This document shows positions 1 through 6,896 of a DNA stretch of 27,171 bases, one piece after another. The DNA lies in the NCBI GenBank assembly GCA_013696425.1, contig JACCYP010000221.1:1-27171 (forward strand), given 5' to 3'. A program made the translations under genes and the position numbers. The notes beneath the pieces are model-generated. The model was given only the letters and a program-made list of their open reading frames with translations. It was not told the origin of the DNA and searched no databases. This stretch comes from Thermoleophilaceae bacterium. Its GTDB lineage: Bacteria > Actinomycetota > Thermoleophilia > Solirubrobacterales > Thermoleophilaceae. Position 1 is the first letter of the stretch. The number at the start of each line of letters is the position of its first letter.

Positions 1-914
1 CCCTCGGCCCGCGCTGGGACGCCTACGCCGAGCGGCTCGTGAGTGACGGCCTGCTGCGCGAGCGCGGCGGGAAGTACCTGCCCCGCGACGACGGCTTCCC
101 GGCCGGGCGGATCTCGCTGCGAAGCGCCGGCCTCGACGCCTTCGCGGTGGTCGACGGCGAGTCGGGCGAGATGATCGGCACGGTCGAGGCCTCGCGCGCG
201 AACGGCACGCTGCATCCGGGCGCCGTGTACCTGCACTTCGGCGCGTCCTACGAGGTGGAGGAGCTCGACCACCACAACCGCCGGGCGATCGTGAAGCCGT
301 TCCGCGGCGACTGGTACACCCAGCCGAAGAAGGAGACCGACACCTGGATCGAGGCGGTGCTCGACGCCCGGGACACGCTCGGCGTGCACCTCCATTTCGG
401 CACGATCAGCGTTTCCGAGCAGGTGGTGGCCTTCCAGCGCAAGCGCGTGGCCGACCACGAGGTGCTCGACCTGCTCGCCGTCGACCTGCCGGAGGAGCGC
501 TTCGAGACCCAGGCGCTCTGGTACGAGATCCCCGACGCGCTGCTCTCCGACGACTTCCCCCTCGACGTGCTCCAGGGCGCGCTGCACGCCGCCGAGCACG
601 GGCAGATCGCCGTGCTGCCGCTGATCGCGATGTGCGACCGCTGGGACATCGGCGGCCTCTCGACGGCACTCCACCAGCAGACCGGGCGGCCGACGATCTT
701 CATCTACGACGGCCACCCCGGCGGCGTGGGCATCACTCGCCAGGGCTTTCTCGACTTCGAGATCCTCGTGGCCGACGCGCGCCGCCTGATCGACGAGTGC
801 CCGTGCGAGAAGGGCTGCCCCTCGTGCGTGCAGTCGCCGAAGTGCGGGAACCTGAACGAGCCGCTGAACAAGAACGGCTCGATCGAATTGATGGACCGCA
901 TGCAGACGGCCTAG
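1..914 (+). CDS. DEAD/DEAH-box helicase, C-terminal part (MrfA/YprA-like, DUF1998), 5' truncated
   Basis: The reading frame is open from the left edge (first full codon at position 3) to the TAG at 912-914, so the gene starts outside the window. No helicase motor motifs (Walker A, DEAH) are present; they would lie upstream. The visible part is the C-terminal domain. It ends in a cluster of four cysteines, C-P-C-x3-G-C-P-S-C-x4-P-K-C-G-N, encoded at about 799-850. This is the hallmark of the DUF1998 domain in helicases such as Bacillus MrfA, a 3'-to-5' DNA helicase implicated in mitomycin-type damage repair, where the cysteines bind zinc. The family assignment rests on that motif and on the G-H-P-G-G-V-G segment just before it. 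The role in repair is inferred from the family. A GTG at 39 is in frame but is not a credible start, because homologous-looking sequence continues upstream of it. Confidence 0.85.
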   Translation, partial: LGPRWDAYAERLVSDGLLRERGGKYLPRDDGFPAGRISLRSAGLDAFAVVDGESGEMIGTVEASRANGTLHPGAVYLHFGASYEVEELDHHNRRAIVKPFRGDWYTQPKKETDTWIEAVLDARDTLGVHLHFGTISVSEQVVAFQRKRVADHEVLDLLAVDLPEERFETQALWYEIPDALLSDDFPLDVLQGALHAAEHGQIAVLPLIAMCDRWDIGGLSTALHQQTGRPTIFIYDGHPGGVGITRQGFLDFEILVADARRLIDECPCEKGCPSCVQSPKCGNLNEPLNKNGSIELMDRMQTA

Positions 915-964
915 CGGCTTCGCCGCGCTGAAAGATCCGTTGCACTGCTAGCGGCTTCGCCGCG
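911..964. repeat. Two copies of a 17-bp hairpin-forming repeat
   Basis: The 17-mer ctagcggcttcgccgcg occurs at 911-927 and again at 948-964. Each copy contains the inverted repeat GCGGC-TTC-GCCGC. The first copy contains the stop codon of the helicase gene. The pair could act as a terminator or be a small REP-like repeat. There is no T-tract, so a classical intrinsic terminator is not shown. Confidence 0.6.
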
Positions 965-983
965 ACCAGCATCGGAGACAGCG

Positions 984-1003
984 CGGGCCTTGCCGCGGGC
1001 CCG
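984..1003. terminator. GC-rich hairpin between helicase and M23 peptidase genes
   Basis: Inverted repeat CGGGCC (984-989) and GGCCCG (998-1003) with an 8-base loop. It lies in the gap between two plus-strand genes and could end the helicase transcript. It lacks a following T-run, so this is a weak terminator call. Confidence 0.3.
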
Positions 1004-1070
1004 TGTTCGGAAAGTCGTGCAAAGCCGCCCGCCGCGCCCGGCTCACTCGCGCCAGGCCGATCCTCTCTCG

Positions 1071-2000
1071 ATGCGTCCCCGTTTCCTCGTGCTGTTGCTC
1101 GTGCTGTCGCTTCCTACGTCTGCATGGGCGGCTGCCGGGAGCGGGGGCGCTACTCCTGAGACCCCGCGCGACCAGAAGGAAGCGAAGCGCGAGCGCGACA
1201 ACGGCGGCGCCCGCCACGGCGACCGCGAGCTGAAGCGCGAGATCAAGCGCAGCCCGGCGCCGGTGCTCACCCACTTCAGCGTGAACCGGCGCAGGATGTT
1301 CGCCTACGGCGCCGCCGCCCGGGTGACCTTCAAGGTCCGCGCGCCCGGGCGCCGGGCCGTGACCCTGCGGCTGAATCTCCTGCGCCCCGGCTCGCGCAAG
1401 CCGGTGCGAAGTATCGACCTCGGCCGCCGGCCCGCCAACCGCACGAGCTCCTACGCGTTCCGCGGCGGTGTGCCGGCCGGGCGCTACGTACTCCGCCTCA
1501 CCGGGCGTGACGACCGCCGCAACAGGATCCGCCGCGGCCCGCGCGCCGCGCAGTCGCCACCGCTCGGGATCTTCGGCCACCGGTTCCCTGTGGGCGGCCC
1601 CTACGAGCTCGGCGGCGAAGGCGGGCGCTTCGGCGCAGATCGCCCCGGCCGCACCCACCAGGGCCAGGACATCTCCGGCGCCGAGGGACTGCCGATCGTG
1701 GCACCACGCGGCGGCATCGTGACGACGGTCGCGAACCAGCCGGAGGGCGCCGGCCATTACGTGATCCTCGCGGGCTCCGGCGAACGCTTCCAGTACGCGT
1801 TCATGCACCTCCAGCGCGGCTCGATCGTCGTCCGCGAGGGCCAGCGCGTGCTCACCGGCCAGCTGCTCGGGCGACTGGGCAACACGGGTGCCTCCTTCGG
1901 CGCCCACCTGCACTTCGAGATCTGGCAGGGCCCGTGGCAGACGGGCGGAAAGCCGCTCGACCCGCTTCCCTACCTGCGCCGCTGGGCGAGCTGGAGTTAG
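1071..2000 (+). CDS. Secreted M23-family metallopeptidase (LytM-like endopeptidase)
   Basis: A 309-residue protein when started at the ATG at 1071, which gives a clean Sec signal peptide (Met-Arg-Pro-Arg, hydrophobic core LVLLLVLSL, cleavage region after SAWA). The frame is open further upstream to 990, but that extension would bury the signal. After a charged linker and a beta-rich domain (about residues 60-170), the C-terminal third has all LytM/M23 zinc and catalytic positions: H196-x3-D200 (HQGQD), H246 in FMHL and the H279-L-H281 motif followed by F-E. M23 enzymes cut peptide cross-bridges in peptidoglycan. Action in the cell wall, in growth or division, is inferred from the family. It stands alone on the plus strand and converges with the lipoprotein gene that ends 15 bp downstream. 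Confidence 0.85.
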   Translation: MRPRFLVLLLVLSLPTSAWAAAGSGGATPETPRDQKEAKRERDNGGARHGDRELKREIKRSPAPVLTHFSVNRRRMFAYGAAARVTFKVRAPGRRAVTLRLNLLRPGSRKPVRSIDLGRRPANRTSSYAFRGGVPAGRYVLRLTGRDDRRNRIRRGPRAAQSPPLGIFGHRFPVGGPYELGGEGGRFGADRPGRTHQGQDISGAEGLPIVAPRGGIVTTVANQPEGAGHYVILAGSGERFQYAFMHLQRGSIVVREGQRVLTGQLLGRLGNTGASFGAHLHFEIWQGPWQTGGKPLDPLPYLRRWASWS

Positions 2001-2015
2001 CCGAGGGCGCCCTTC

Positions 2016-3542
2016 TCAGCGGCCGAGGCGCAGGGTCGCCCTGCCGCGCATCGAACCGGGGTCGTCGCGCAGCGAGAAGGTGAGCTCCTCGAGGTTGCCC
2101 ACGATCGAGCCGCCGAAGAGGCTGCCGAGACCGCCGGCGCCGAGCTGGTCCTCGAGCAAGCGCTGAGCGAAACCCTGGGAATCGGCCTGCCCGGCGAGGG
2201 CTCCCTGGGCGCCCGCCACCTGCTGGGTGGCGGCCCCGGCGAGCGACGCCACGCGGTCGGGCGAGTTCGAGATCACGAGCTTGCCGTCCACCACGCCGTA
2301 GGCGATCGACCCACCGCCCGGCCGTGCGATCGCGTAGAGGCGCTGGTTGCCGCGCGGCTTCTCGATCACCGCGCCGGCGAGGCCGGCGCCCTTCAGCGCG
2401 TTCGGCAGGAACTCGGCGCTGTCCTCGAGGGTCTTCTCGAACTTCGCGGGATCGGTGAGGTCGGCGCGCACGGCGAACTTGCCGTCGGGCGTGAGGCTGA
2501 GCTGGGACTCGCCACGCAGCTGCGCGATCAGGTCGGCGTCCACGTCCACTCCGTAGCGGCCCTTGATCGCCTGCTTGCCAAGCTCGTACTGGTTGAAGGC
2601 GTCGGGGTTCGCGGCCTTGCCCGCGCGCTCGCCGAACCCGAACACGTGGCCGAGGTCGCGCAGCCCGACCGTGATCTCGCCCTGCTCGCCGCTCGCCTGG
2701 AGCACGGGTGGCGAGGCGGCGCCGGGCGCGATCGGCAGGTCCTCGGGGGGCACGTCGTCGCCGAGCAGGTCGACCTCGAGCGACGCGTCGTCGGTCCCGG
2801 CCGACACGGCCACGCCGGCGGTGGTGAGCGCCTTCACCCACGGCACCTTCACCGCCACCTTCGCGTCCGGATCCTTGCTCGCGGCGATGAGTGCGCGGGT
2901 GTCGAACATCACCCGCAGCAGCGCATCCTTCGGCACGGCGCCGGTGCGCTTGTCGAAGTCCTCCTCGGTGAGGCGGTCCTCGCCCTCGCGGGTGTCGAGG
3001 GCGTCCTTGATGTCTTCGCGTGAGTCGGCGAGCACCACCAGCTTGCCGGTGACCCCGTAGAAGGAGTCATCGGCCTGGTAGACGGTCGCCTCCCCATCCT
3101 CGCCGAGCTCCTTCAGGTTCCCGTCCTCGGAGGCCGATTCGAGCAGCCGGTCGAGCGCCGCCTCGTCGCCGACCTCGATCGCGCCGACGAAGGTGCTGTC
3201 GCCCTCGAGATCCTGTGGGGCCTTCGCGCCGACCACCAGCGGATTGCCGAGTATGGGGAGCAGATCGTCCTCGAGATCGAACTTCCCCTGGGACTCGATC
3301 TGCTCCTTGGCCCGGTCCTTCAGCTGGCCGGAGAACGGGAAGCGGTCCGCGAGCCCGACCGCGTTCTTGATCTGCGGGCCGTCGGGGTCGGCCTCGAACG
3401 CCATCACGAACGGCGCGGAGGCGGGCAGCACACCCAGCGCACTGTCGAAGGGATTCTTGGCCTTCGTGTCCTTCTCGCCTCCGCAGCCGGCCATGACCGA
3501 GGCCGCGACCGCCATTGCTGCAAGCGCGGCGACGCGGCGCAT
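2016..3542 (-). CDS. DUF3352-like lipoprotein
   Basis: Encodes 508 residues. The N-terminus is a lipoprotein signal: positive Met-Arg-Arg, an alanine/valine-rich core and a lipobox ending M-A-G-C with the acylated cysteine at residue 20, followed by a short polar linker. Right after it comes the segment in which a leucine-proline pair precedes a run stating that the protein is not cytosolic (ALGVLPASAPFVMAFEAD), typical of DUF3352 proteins from Actinobacteria. The rest is a repeated alpha/beta pattern with no catalytic motif I can see. The function is unknown; an extracytoplasmic, membrane-anchored position is the only firm statement. The gene starts 7 bp after the stop of the VOC gene on the same strand, so the two are probably co-transcribed. 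Confidence 0.7.
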   Translation of the reverse strand: MRRVAALAAMAVAASVMAGCGGEKDTKAKNPFDSALGVLPASAPFVMAFEADPDGPQIKNAVGLADRFPFSGQLKDRAKEQIESQGKFDLEDDLLPILGNPLVVGAKAPQDLEGDSTFVGAIEVGDEAALDRLLESASEDGNLKELGEDGEATVYQADDSFYGVTGKLVVLADSREDIKDALDTREGEDRLTEEDFDKRTGAVPKDALLRVMFDTRALIAASKDPDAKVAVKVPWVKALTTAGVAVSAGTDDASLEVDLLGDDVPPEDLPIAPGAASPPVLQASGEQGEITVGLRDLGHVFGFGERAGKAANPDAFNQYELGKQAIKGRYGVDVDADLIAQLRGESQLSLTPDGKFAVRADLTDPAKFEKTLEDSAEFLPNALKGAGLAGAVIEKPRGNQRLYAIARPGGGSIAYGVVDGKLVISNSPDRVASLAGAATQQVAGAQGALAGQADSQGFAQRLLEDQLGAGGLGSLFGGSIVGNLEELTFSLRDDPGSMRGRATLRLGR

Positions 3543-3549
3543 GCTGCTC

Positions 3550-3924
3550 TCAGCCCTTCTCGATGAGCTCGACCCGGTAGCCGTCCGGATCGCGCACGAA
3601 GCAGATCCGCGAACCGCCCTCGCGCACGGAGTAGGGGGGCTTCTCGGGCTCGATGCCGGCGCCGCTGAGCTCCTCGAGCGCGCCGTCCATGTCCGCGACG
3701 GTCACGGCGATGTGGTTGTAGCCCGTGCCCACCTCGTAGGAGTCGACGCCGTGGTTGTAGGTCAGCTCGAGCCGCGCGCCGTCGCCGGGCAGGCCCATGA
3801 ACACGTTGATCGCCTCGTCGCGGATCGGCATCCGCGCCATCTCCTCGAAGCCGAGCGCCTCGTAGAACTCGACCGACTTGTCGATGTCGCCGATCCGGTA
3901 ACAGGTGTGAATGAGCTCACTCAC
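3550..3924 (-). CDS. VOC-superfamily protein, glyoxalase I-like
   Basis: A 124-residue single-module vicinal-oxygen-chelate protein. It has the two beta-alpha-beta-beta-beta repeats and the four metal ligands expected for glyoxalase I: a histidine at residue 6, a glutamate in the R-L-E-L-T segment near residue 53, a histidine in Y-N-H-I-A-V near residue 72 and a glutamate in Y-R-V-E-L-I near residue 120. The C-terminal D-P-D-G-Y-R-V-E-L is the common VOC signature. Lactoylglutathione lyase (methylglyoxal detoxification) is the closest family, but actinobacteria generally lack glutathione, so another thiol adduct or a different VOC reaction is possible. It is the first gene of a probable pair with the lipoprotein. 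Confidence 0.8.
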   Translation of the reverse strand: MSELIHTCYRIGDIDKSVEFYEALGFEEMARMPIRDEAINVFMGLPGDGARLELTYNHGVDSYEVGTGYNHIAVTVADMDGALEELSGAGIEPEKPPYSVREGGSRICFVRDPDGYRVELIEKG

Positions 3925-4198
3925 GTGAGCGCGAGACTACCGGCACGCGCGCGCCGGGCCAGCGCCCTTGGCGCATCACGACGACCCACTTCGCAGGCAC
4001 GCCCTTGCGCGTCCCGGAGTGCTGCCAGGAGAGATGCAGGTGGGCGGGGCAACCGCCCCTGCAGTGGCTCGGGTTGCCGTGGTTCACATCGCGGTGTAAG
4101 CCCCACCTACCCCATTCCGGCCCTCCCACATCTCGTCCGGGACCAAACTGCGTGATCAGCCCGTCTCCGGTACAACGTGGTCGGACCGGCCCGCCCAC
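3917..4198 (-). pseudogene. Possible small remnant ORF upstream of the VOC gene (His/Cys-rich)
   Basis: A 93-codon minus-strand frame (GTG start at 4198) fills most of the 300-bp gap between two divergent genes and ends inside the VOC start. Its middle contains C-R-G-G-C-P-A-H-L-H-L-S-W followed by P-A-K-W-V-V-V-M-R, which looks more protein-like than the flanks and recalls the tail of a secreted protein. No ribosome binding site is obvious and the N-terminal half looks non-coding. I regard it as a decayed gene end or chance frame. The same gap must also hold the promoter of the rhodanese gene. Confidence 0.22.
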
Positions 4199-4210
4199 GC
4201 CAAGCCACCA

Positions 4211-4216
4211 AGGAGG
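4211..4216 (+). promoter_or_regulatory. Shine-Dalgarno site AGGAGG of the rhodanese gene
   Basis: Perfect anti-SD match five bases before the ATG at 4222. It decides this start over the in-frame GTG at 4177. Confidence 0.75.
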
Positions 4217-4221
4217 ACTTG

Positions 4222-4635
4222 ATGGCCACCACCGTTCCGTCCCGGTTCCCCGTGACCGAGCACCCGCCCGCCGACTCGGTCGAGGCCGTTGCGCACTTCG
4301 AGTCCCTGCTTCGCTTCGAGACCGACTGCTGGGATGTCCACGAGGAGCTCGCGACCGGCGCGCCCACCTTCCTGTTGCTCGACGTGCGCGGCCCGGACGG
4401 CTTCGCGGCCGGTCACGTGCCCGGTGCGCGCAACCTTCCGCACGGGAAGATCACCGAGCGCAACCTCGCCGGGTTCCCCGCCGGCACGACGTTCGTCGTG
4501 TACTGCAACGGCCCTCACTGCAACGGCGCGGACAGGGGCGCGCTGAGGCTCGCCCGGCTCGGGCGACCGGTGAAGAAGATGATCGGCGGAATCGAGGGCT
4601 GGCGGGACGAGGGCTTCGAGTTCGCCACGGCGTAG
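4222..4635 (+). CDS. Rhodanese-like domain protein (single domain)
   Basis: Encodes 137 residues. The ATG at 4222 is chosen because a perfect AGGAGG lies at 4211-4216, five bases upstream. The protein has an N-terminal helical extension of about 40 residues and then a rhodanese fold: L-L-L-D-V-R-G near residue 52, G-H-V-P-G-A-R-N-L-P near residues 64-73, an active-site loop Y-C-N-G-P-H-C-N-G with the presumed catalytic cysteine at residue 95, and the terminal G-G-I-E-G-W. The family transfers sulfane sulfur through a cysteine persulfide. Substrate is unknown. The second cysteine in the loop (residue 100) is notable, since loops with extra cysteines can change acceptor choice. It is monocistronic and converges with the endonuclease IV gene 12 bp downstream. 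Confidence 0.85.
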   Translation: MATTVPSRFPVTEHPPADSVEAVAHFESLLRFETDCWDVHEELATGAPTFLLLDVRGPDGFAAGHVPGARNLPHGKITERNLAGFPAGTTFVVYCNGPHCNGADRGALRLARLGRPVKKMIGGIEGWRDEGFEFATA

Positions 4636-4647
4636 ACGCCGAGCGGT

Positions 4648-5427
4648 TCAGGCCGCCAGCGCCGCCCGCACGAACTCCACGTCCGCGCGCAGGTCATCGG
4701 GCTCGCGCGGGGTCTCGACCACGGATGGGGCCGCCGCCGCCTGGACCATCGCCCGCAGCACGTCGAGGTCCATCGTCCCCTTGCCGATGTTCGCGTGGCG
4801 GTCGGCGCCGGTACCGGGCGGGTCGCGGGAGTCGTTCACGTGCATGAGATCGATGCTGCCGGTGATGGCGCGTGCTCGTTCGACGGCGTCGCTCAGATCC
4901 TCGCCGGCCGCGTGGGCGTGGCAGGTGTCAAAGCAGAACCCGATCTCCGTCTTGGTGTCCGCGGCCTCGACCGCCTGCCAGAGGAGCGCCAGCGCGTCGA
5001 AGCGGCGCGCGACGGCGTGGTCGCCGCCGGCCGTGTTCTCGAGGTAGACGGGCACCTCGGACTCGAGCATCTCGAGGGTGCGCGTCCAGCGGCCGACCCC
5101 CTCCTCGATGCCGTCCTCGGCGTGTCCGGGATGGACGATCACGGCGAGGGCGCCGACCGCCGCAGCGGCCTCGCAGGTCTGGGTGAGGATCTTGCGCGAG
5201 CCGTAGCGGACGTTCGGCTTCGGCGAGCACACGTTGATCAGGTAGGGCGCGTGCACGTAGATGCCGACCGGTGAGGCCTCCAGCTCCTCCGCATCGTCGC
5301 GATCCGACGGCTTCTCCCACCCCTGCGGGCTCGAAAGGAAGAGTTGGATGCAGTCGGCCTCGACCTCCGCCGCCTCGGCAAGCGGGTCGCGACCGTTGAT
5401 GTGTGCGCCGACAGGCGGTGTGGCCAT
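4648..5427 (-). CDS. nfo: Endonuclease IV (AP endonuclease, deoxyribonuclease IV family)
   Basis: A 259-residue TIM-barrel protein with every metal ligand of the endonuclease IV trinuclear zinc site in order: H59 (Y-V-H-A-P-Y), H99 (V-H-P-G-H), E130 (Y-L-E-N-T-A), D167 and H170 (F-D-T-C-H), H196 (M-H-V-N-D-S), D209 and H211 (D-R-H-A-N-I-G-K-G) and E238 (V-E-T-P). The G-A-H-I at residues 7-10 matches the family N-terminus. It is about 25 residues shorter than E. coli Nfo. The enzyme cleaves the DNA backbone 5' to abasic sites in base-excision repair. The start is the ATG at 5427. It lies alone on the minus strand between the rhodanese gene and tRNA-Phe. Confidence 0.9.
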   Translation of the reverse strand: MATPPVGAHINGRDPLAEAAEVEADCIQLFLSSPQGWEKPSDRDDAEELEASPVGIYVHAPYLINVCSPKPNVRYGSRKILTQTCEAAAAVGALAVIVHPGHAEDGIEEGVGRWTRTLEMLESEVPVYLENTAGGDHAVARRFDALALLWQAVEAADTKTEIGFCFDTCHAHAAGEDLSDAVERARAITGSIDLMHVNDSRDPPGTGADRHANIGKGTMDLDVLRAMVQAAAAPSVVETPREPDDLRADVEFVRAALAA

Positions 5428-5484
5428 CGCTCGCGGAGGATAGGTGGCTCGCGGGCACCCCTCGGCTAGCCTTACCCGCCGCTA

Positions 5485-5557
5485 GGCGAGGTAGCTCAGT
5501 TGGTAGAGCACACGACTGAAAATCGTGGTGTCGCCGGTTCGATTCCGGCCCTCGCCA
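5485..5557 (+). tRNA. tRNA-Phe (anticodon GAA)
   Basis: A full cloverleaf of 73 nt can be drawn. The acceptor stem GGCGAGG (5485-5491) pairs with CCTCGCC (5550-5556) and the discriminator is A at 5557. The D-arm is GCTC/GAGC. The anticodon stem is CACGA/TCGTG with loop CTGAAAA and anticodon GAA at 5518-5520. The T-arm is GCCGG-TTCGATT-CCGGC. The CCA end is not encoded. The tRNA marks the border between housekeeping-type genes on the left and accessory-type clusters on the right. Confidence 0.97.
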
Positions 5558-5951
5558 TTCGAGGAGAGTCCTGCAAATCACTGGATTCTGCGGGGTCGTT
5601 CGACTTGGCGTCGCTGGCGCTTACGCGCCCAGAATCGCGCTCGTAGCCTTTTCGTAGCCCAAACTCCTCGCGATCCGGGCCGCTCGAAGCCTGCTCGCGG
5701 GCCCTGCACATCTGGACCTCGCGCACGCCGGTCTCCGTCTTTGCATCCGGGATTCGGAACCGCGCTCCGTCGGGGTCGTGAAGTCGGACGTGTCCGATCC
5801 GCAGATCACACAGCTCACTCGCGCGCCACCTGTCTCATTCCGGGGCGATGCTATGCCGGAATGCCTCGGGGCAACAGCCGTGGCAGCGCAAGGTTGCTTC
5901 TAGAATCGCGACCTGTGAACAGCTCCGGCCCGCGCTGTATGGACCGCTTCG
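5558..5951. other. Intergenic stretch after tRNA-Phe, no convincing gene
   Basis: About 390 bp with short frames on both strands but none with recognisable domains or good translation signals. The minus-strand frame that runs through the tRNA is an antisense reading of the tRNA and not a protein gene. Position and lower coding character would suit a decayed integration junction, but no integrase or second copy of the tRNA end is seen in the window. Confidence 0.5.
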
Positions 5952-6887
5952 ATGGAAGCCCGAAGGGCTAGCCGCATGCCCTCGGGAGCGATTGCCACAG
6001 CCGCCACGACGCTTGCGGTGGACGCGACAGCCGCGCGCGTGACCCGTGCGCTGCGCGAGGCCGAGATAGCCGCCATCCTGCTCAAGGGCAGGTCGTTCGC
6101 CGACTGGCTCTATGATACCGGCGAGCTGCGCGCCTACAGCGACTGCGATCTGCTGGTGAGCCCGGAGGATCTGGAGCGCGCGGGGACCGTGCTATCCGGC
6201 CTGGGATTCCGGCGCGGCGGACCGACCCTTCCCTGGATAGGGCGCGGCGTCGAGGTGGACCTGCACGACTCCCTGGTGGGGATAAGGGCGGACCGTCGGG
6301 TGGCATGGCGCGAGCTGCATGCCCACTCGGAGTGCGTGGCCCACGACGGCATGGAGGTCGACGTGCTCGACGGTCCGGGCAAGACCCTGCACGTGGCGCT
6401 TCACGCGGCTCAGCACGCGGGCTACGAGCCGCATGTGATCGAGGACTTGAAGCGAGCCATCCACCGGGTCGACCATCCGACCTGGCGCGCTGCCGCGCGA
6501 CTGGCCGAGAGGCTCGACGCCTCCGCCGCCTTCGCGGCCGCGCTCTGCCTGCAAGCGGACGGGCGCGCGCTGCTCGGCTCGCTCGACATGGAGGTGCGGG
6601 ATCCGGACGTGGAGGTCCTGCTGCGAGCCGAGGCCGCCCCCGCCCTGGCGCTCGGGTTCGAGCGCTTGCGCTCGGCGGCAGGGTTGCGCGCCAAGACCCA
6701 GGTAGCTGCCCGTGCGCTTTTTCCGGAGCCGGGGATGATCCGATACGTCTTCGGACTGGAGGAAGCCGGCCCCGCGCGGCTCGGGGTCGCCTATCTCCGG
6801 CGCCTGGGCTGGCTCGTGCCGCGGGTGATCCCCGGTCTGCGCGCGTGGATCCGGGCGCGGCGGAAGGCCGCCGGAGACCACGCCTGA
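5952..6887 (+). CDS. Nucleotidyltransferase-family protein (PF14907-like), lasso-cluster associated
   Basis: Encodes 311 residues from the ATG at 5952; an ATG at 5976 (303 residues) has a better purine-rich stretch upstream and may be the true start. The N-terminal half has the minimal nucleotidyltransferase pattern of the 'uncharacterised nucleotidyltransferase' family: I-L-L-K-G near residue 43, then Y-S-D-C-D-L-L-V with the paired aspartates at residues 64 and 66. A further acidic strand V-E-V-D-L-H lies near residue 100 and an H-A-A-Q-H helix follows. The C-terminal half is helical. Genes of this family are known to occur beside lasso-peptide genes, but their reaction there is not established to my knowledge. 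It runs toward the kinase-like gene and ends 9 bp from it, so it is not in the minus-strand operon; membership of the cluster is inferred from proximity and family. Confidence 0.7.
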   Translation: MEARRASRMPSGAIATAATTLAVDATAARVTRALREAEIAAILLKGRSFADWLYDTGELRAYSDCDLLVSPEDLERAGTVLSGLGFRRGGPTLPWIGRGVEVDLHDSLVGIRADRRVAWRELHAHSECVAHDGMEVDVLDGPGKTLHVALHAAQHAGYEPHVIEDLKRAIHRVDHPTWRAAARLAERLDASAAFAAALCLQADGRALLGSLDMEVRDPDVEVLLRAEAAPALALGFERLRSAAGLRAKTQVAARALFPEPGMIRYVFGLEEAGPARLGVAYLRRLGWLVPRVIPGLRAWIRARRKAAGDHA

Positions 6888-6896
6888 GGATGCGGG

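Noticed and set aside
5496..5726. Minus-strand frame through tRNA-Phe
   Set aside because: Its C-terminal part is an antisense translation of the tRNA, a known source of spurious proteins; nothing else in it is recognisable.
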